Made by a program: the position numbers and the translations under genes. A DNA stretch of 31,926 nt from DATIJC01 sp035479015. Lineage in GTDB: Bacteria; Patescibacteriota; Microgenomatia; UBA1400; UBA12028. The stretch covers positions 1 through 31,926 of the forward strand of contig DATIJC010000008.1 in the NCBI GenBank assembly GCA_035479015.1. Reading direction: 5' to 3'. This document shows, piece after piece, positions 29,132 to 31,926 of the stretch; the first letter of the stretch is position 1, and every line of letters starts with the position of its first letter. Under the pieces are notes generated by a model, which was not told the DNA's origin, did no database searches, and saw nothing but the letters and a program-made list of their open reading frames with translations.

Positions 29132-29386
29132 ATGGAAATTCAATTATTAATGGTTGCTGTGTTTATCCTCACTGTCGCGACGACCACCATGCTCATCATG
29201 TTAATCTTGGTTCTCGTGGCATTGCATAAAACGCTACGGCGACTTCGTGATGCTATCGACACTGTAGAAGATACAGCCACCCGTTCTCTCGCGCCATTCC
29301 TCACCATGCGCGCAGTTTTCTCCGACTTCGGGGGATTCATGGAGAGTCTCAAGAAGGCCTTCATGCACAAAAAGAGAAATAATTAA
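29132..29386 (+). CDS. 84-aa bitopic membrane protein
   Basis: N-terminal membrane helix (about 4-32, MEIQLLMVAVFILTVATTTM and following), then an amphipathic stretch (HKTLRRLRDAIDTVEDTATRSLAPFL), then SDFGGFMESLKKAFMHKKRNN with a basic end. The layout resembles DUF948/YtxH-type stress or division accessory proteins, but similarity is too weak for a name. It lies downstream of the RodZ-like gene and ends by overlapping the convergent gene's stop codon (TTAA shared at 29383-29386). Confidence 0.72.
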   Translation: MEIQLLMVAVFILTVATTTMLIMLILVLVALHKTLRRLRDAIDTVEDTATRSLAPFLTMRAVFSDFGGFMESLKKAFMHKKRNN

Positions 29387-29799
29387 ACTCGTGGGATTCT
29401 GCCCCTAAGTTCAGATCTCACATCTTGTAACTCGATAGTAGCTTGCTTTATTCTCTCTCTTGCCACTCCAAGTTTTCCGTTATTGTCGAAAAAGTCGGAG
29501 ACAGTCTTTATCCCGTCTGCTAAGCCGAGTGTAATAACACCCACCGCGGCCAAGCTGGCATTAGATGAGTCAATGCTCATAAGGCTAATTGCAATCCATA
29601 ACTCAAGGACGCACTTAAATGCCAAGAATGCAAACTCCAATTTTTTGGTGCGATTGTAGAGATCGATAGCGTTCTGTGATTTATTGAGGAGATCTACATG
29701 ATCTGATACGGTACCACTTTCTTGTAAAAGAATTGTGATTCTTTCTGCTTCGCCGATCAACATTTTGGTTGAAGCTGTTTCTGCATTTACACTAGCCAT
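29383..29799 (-). CDS. Hypothetical membrane-associated helical protein
   Basis: 138-aa protein that I do not recognise. The N-terminal half is helical and polar (TASTKMLIGEAERITILLQESGTV...LLNKSQNAIDLYNRTKK). A hydrophobic centre (about 56-95: LEFAFLAFKCVLELWIAISL and AAVGVITLGLADGIKTV) could form two membrane helices, and a charged helix (KLGVARERIKQATIELQDVRSEL) ends it. Start: ATG at 29797-29799, with GGAAAGG about 5 nt upstream and a TACAAT box (29824-29829), so unlike many neighbours it has a real leader. It faces away from alaS and converges with the 84-aa gene. Such helix-hairpin-helix proteins include small effectors and chaperone-like factors, but no function is claimed. Confidence 0.65.
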   Translation of the reverse strand: MASVNAETASTKMLIGEAERITILLQESGTVSDHVDLLNKSQNAIDLYNRTKKLEFAFLAFKCVLELWIAISLMSIDSSNASLAAVGVITLGLADGIKTVSDFFDNNGKLGVARERIKQATIELQDVRSELRGRIPRV

Positions 29800-29868
29800 A
29801 GTTGCCTTTCCGTTAATTTCCAGATTGTAGCACGTTCCAGAATATAGTTAATCCTCGAGAGATTGTGG

Positions 29869-29874
29869 TATCAT
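29869..29874 (+). promoter_or_regulatory. -10 box of a predicted leaderless promoter (alaS)
   Basis: TATCAT ends 6 nt before the ATG at 29881. This fixes the alaS start and argues against an in-frame TTG at 29863, which would lie upstream of the predicted mRNA start. Confidence 0.5.
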
Positions 29875-29880
29875 TCTCCC

Positions 29881-31674
29881 ATGACAGCTGACGAACTACG
29901 AAGCAAATATCTCGAGTTTTTTGAGAAGCGTGGACATAAAATTATCCCTTCCTCTCCTCTGGTGCCCGAAAACGACCCGACGACACTTTTTACCGGCTCA
30001 GGAATGCAACCAATGGTCCCGTATTTGCTGGGAGAGCAGCATCCGCAAGGAGTTCGGATTGTCGACTCACAGAAGTGTTTCCGCTCTCAGGATATCGAAG
30101 AAGTGGGCGATAACCGTCACGATACCTTCTTTGAGATGCTGGGGAATTGGTCACTGGGTGACTACTTCAAGAAAGAGCAGTTGGGATGGTTTTTGGAATT
30201 TATTACCAGTGAGTTAGGTCTTCCGAAAGTTAAATTAGCAGTAACTATTTTTGAAGGTGATACGAATGTGCCGCGCGACGATGAAGCGGAAAGCATTTGG
30301 CTAGACTTAGGAATTTCCAAAGATCGGATTTTTGCCTATGGTGCTGACAAAAACTGGTGGAGCCGCGCCGGAGTGCCAGAAAAAATGCCGATTGGCGAAC
30401 CAGGTGGACCTGACAGTGAAGTCTTTTTTGAATTTACCCAAGTCAAACACGATCCAAAATTTGGCGATCACTGTCACCCAAACTGTGACTGTGGCAGATT
30501 CTTGGAAATTGGTAATAACGTCTTCATGGCCTACAAGAAAACTGAGGCGGGTTTTTTCCCGTTGGAAAAAAAGAATATTGATTTTGGTGGAGGGTTGGAA
30601 CGTTTACTCACGGCAGTAAATGGCGATCCGGATATGTTTTTGACGGATTCATTTCAGCCGATTGTAAATAGATTAGAAAAACTTTCAGGCAAAGTATATG
30701 GTGAGGATCGTGAACTAACGTTCGCAATGCGCGTCATCGCAGATCACATCCGTGCAGCTGTATTACTTGCATCGGACGGGGTAATTCCTTCTAACAAAGC
30801 GCAAGGATATTTTGCACGCCGATTAGTTCGCCGTGCTATCCGCTATGCGGATAAGATCGGTATCTCGCAAAACTTCTTGCAAGAATTAGTTGATGTAGTC
30901 GTTGGGATGTACGCCAAATCATATCCAAACGTAAAAGCCCAAGCCGAATTAATCACAGAAATTTTAATTACCGAAGAAGGAAAATTTAGAAAGTCACTTG
31001 CGAAGGGTTTGCGTGAGATTGAAAAGGAACCACAGTTGGACGGTCACATTGCCTTCCGCATGTACGAGACATACGGTTTCCCGCTTGAACTAACGCAAGA
31101 GATTGCCCAGGAGCGTGGGCAACAAGTCGACAAAGATCAATTTCAAAAAGAATTTGACAAACACAAGGAGTTATCACGTACGAGCAGTAGCGGGATGTTT
31201 AAGGGTGGACTGCAGGATCACAGCGAAGTGACGGTAAAGTACCATACGGCAACACATTTGTTGCATGCGGCACTGCGCAAAATTTTGGGCAAACATGTTG
31301 GTCAGAAGGGAAGCAATATTACCGTTGAGCGTCTGCGTTTTGATTTCTCGCATCCCACCAAAATTACTGCTGATGAATTGAAACAAATCGAAGATCAGAT
31401 TAATGCATGGATCAAAGCCGACTTACCCGTGACCCGCCAGGAAATGAAGAAACAAAAGGCATTAGACAGTGGTGCGATCGCGTTCTTTGTCGAAAAGTAC
31501 CCAGATATCGTTTCCGTCTATACAATTGGTACAGATGTTGATAAGGATTGGATTTCCAAAGAATTGTGCGGAGGTCCGCATGTGATGCACACTGGCGAAA
31601 TTGGTCCTGTGCATATCTTCAAAGAAGAGGCCGTTTCCGCTGGCATACGGCGAATTTACATTAAACTCTCTTGA
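29881..31674 (+). CDS. alaS: Alanine-tRNA ligase, short form without the C-terminal domain
   Basis: 597-aa AlaRS; canonical enzymes are about 850-960 aa. The class II catalytic domain shows RSKYLEFFEKRGHKIIPSSPLVP, TLFTGSGMQPMVPYLLG, CFRSQDIEEVGDNRHDTFFEMLGNWSLGDYF and the motif 3-type FGGGLERL. Next is the tRNA-recognition domain (ADHIRAAVLLASDGVIPSNKAQGYFARRLVRRAIRY). The editing domain has zinc ligands His455 and His459 (HTATH), Cys563 and His567 (CGGPH), so mischarged Ser-/Gly-tRNA should still be cleared. The protein ends 30 residues later with no coiled coil or DHHA1/C-Ala domain; the stop is clean and no frameshift is visible. Charging of tRNA-Ala is secure. Confidence 0.97.
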   Translation: MTADELRSKYLEFFEKRGHKIIPSSPLVPENDPTTLFTGSGMQPMVPYLLGEQHPQGVRIVDSQKCFRSQDIEEVGDNRHDTFFEMLGNWSLGDYFKKEQLGWFLEFITSELGLPKVKLAVTIFEGDTNVPRDDEAESIWLDLGISKDRIFAYGADKNWWSRAGVPEKMPIGEPGGPDSEVFFEFTQVKHDPKFGDHCHPNCDCGRFLEIGNNVFMAYKKTEAGFFPLEKKNIDFGGGLERLLTAVNGDPDMFLTDSFQPIVNRLEKLSGKVYGEDRELTFAMRVIADHIRAAVLLASDGVIPSNKAQGYFARRLVRRAIRYADKIGISQNFLQELVDVVVGMYAKSYPNVKAQAELITEILITEEGKFRKSLAKGLREIEKEPQLDGHIAFRMYETYGFPLELTQEIAQERGQQVDKDQFQKEFDKHKELSRTSSSGMFKGGLQDHSEVTVKYHTATHLLHAALRKILGKHVGQKGSNITVERLRFDFSHPTKITADELKQIEDQINAWIKADLPVTRQEMKKQKALDSGAIAFFVEKYPDIVSVYTIGTDVDKDWISKELCGGPHVMHTGEIGPVHIFKEEAVSAGIRRIYIKLS

Positions 31675-31716
31675 TTTCTAACCCCCGGGCAGGCCATAAT
31701 GGACCCCAAAGGTCCT

Positions 31717-31926
31717 ATGAAGTTTCCCGGATTCGCTAATAAACCAAAACCCACAGAACATAAGCCTTTCCTTGCGATAGCGATCGCCGAAGGGTCGGTG
31801 GCGGCGTGCGTCTGGCAAGCTTTGGATGGGAGCGTGCGGATTAGTGCAACTTCGGATGCCGTTCCTTGGGATACCAGTGTGGAAACAAGTGCAGTTGAAG
31901 CATGTGATGTGGCGCTAGAGTCCTTG
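31717..31926 (+). CDS. N-terminus of a putative PilM/FtsA-like actin-fold protein, cut by window edge
   Basis: Open frame of 70 codons running off the right end. The start used is the ATG at 31717 with AAAGG 4 nt upstream; an in-frame ATG at 31699 adds six residues. After a Pro/Lys-rich lead, HKPFLAIAIAEGSVAACVW and LDGSVRI resemble the first beta-hairpin of PilM/FtsA/actin-fold proteins, and VEACDVALESL a following helix. This is weak evidence. A 5-bp hairpin (GGACC/GGTCC) lies at 31701-31715, just before the start. Confidence 0.4.
   Translation, partial: MKFPGFANKPKPTEHKPFLAIAIAEGSVAACVWQALDGSVRISATSDAVPWDTSVETSAVEACDVALESL

Noticed and set aside
29863..29880. TTG start extending alaS by six residues
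   Set aside because: It lies upstream of the expected mRNA start from the TATCAT box, and the extra residues (MWYHSP) do not fit the AlaRS N-terminus, which begins MTADELRSKYLEFF.
1..31926. Recoded TGA (glycine) as in some CPR lineages
   Set aside because: TGA ends groEL, mutY, rmlC and other full-length genes at the expected positions.
1..31926. CRISPR array, prophage or IS element
   Set aside because: No regularly spaced direct repeats, phage structural genes or transposase motifs were seen; the only repeats are short palindromic elements.

Overview
The window reads as a compact, fast-evolving bacterial chromosome segment of the Candidate Phyla Radiation / Patescibacteria type, probably near Microgenomates. 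This is inferred from the gene set and gene forms, not from a marker-gene tree. Supporting observations are very short intergenic gaps, many 1-11 nt gene overlaps, reduced or domain-poor housekeeping proteins (ClpB without its N-domain, AlaRS without its C-terminal domain, one-domain MGMT), tiny membrane proteins, CCA-less tRNA genes, and a group I intron in an initiator-type tRNA. TGA is used as a normal stop (groEL, mutY, rmlC), so the TGA=Gly code of Gracilibacteria-like lineages does not apply.

Layout. 1-1735 (minus): natural-transformation genes comM (cut by the left edge) and dprA. 1768-2768 (plus): an MGMT-type protein, a 47-aa membrane protein and a membrane-anchored sensor-like protein with no output domain. 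2733-8418 (minus): a two-component system followed by a MacA/MacB-type export system and a DUF5666-like protein; two ~91-bp palindromic repeat elements sit at the gene junctions. 8465-8911 (minus) is a GreA-type factor, divergent from a LUD-domain protein and a GT-B-like protein (8965-10876). 10919-14580 (minus): lipoprotein, ClpB, RmlC and a GNAT acetyltransferase. 14620-24055 (plus): YqeY, a class I aldolase, MutY, a YidC-like insertase, an SPFH protein, groES-groEL behind a CIRCE operator, an HD protein, an AlkA-like glycosylase and a P-type ATPase. 24069-25017 holds two CAU-anticodon tRNA genes, the first split by a 199-nt group I intron, with a transglutaminase-like gene between them on the other strand. 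25042-31926 is a cell-division and translation block: FtsB/DivIC-like, XerC/D-like recombinase, FtsK, RodZ-like, two small membrane proteins, AlaRS, and the start of a possible PilM/FtsA-like protein cut by the right edge.

Expression signals. Two modes of translation start are visible. Many genes have a TANNNT-type -10 box ending only 6-9 nt before the start codon and no Shine-Dalgarno sequence, which predicts leaderless mRNAs. A minority (groES, groEL, the lipoprotein, the LUD protein, the 29383-29799 gene) have good Shine-Dalgarno sites. HrcA/CIRCE control of groES-groEL is supported by an 15/18 match to the consensus operator.

Most notable items are the intron in the initiator-type tRNA (splice sites defined by P1 and P10 pairings), the leaderless promoter pattern, the three-copy palindromic repeat family, the Xer recombinase with two altered catalytic positions, and the orphan sensor next to a tiny membrane protein. 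No CRISPR array, prophage, IS transposase or rRNA gene was seen. No stretch above 300 bases lacks a gene or RNA feature.
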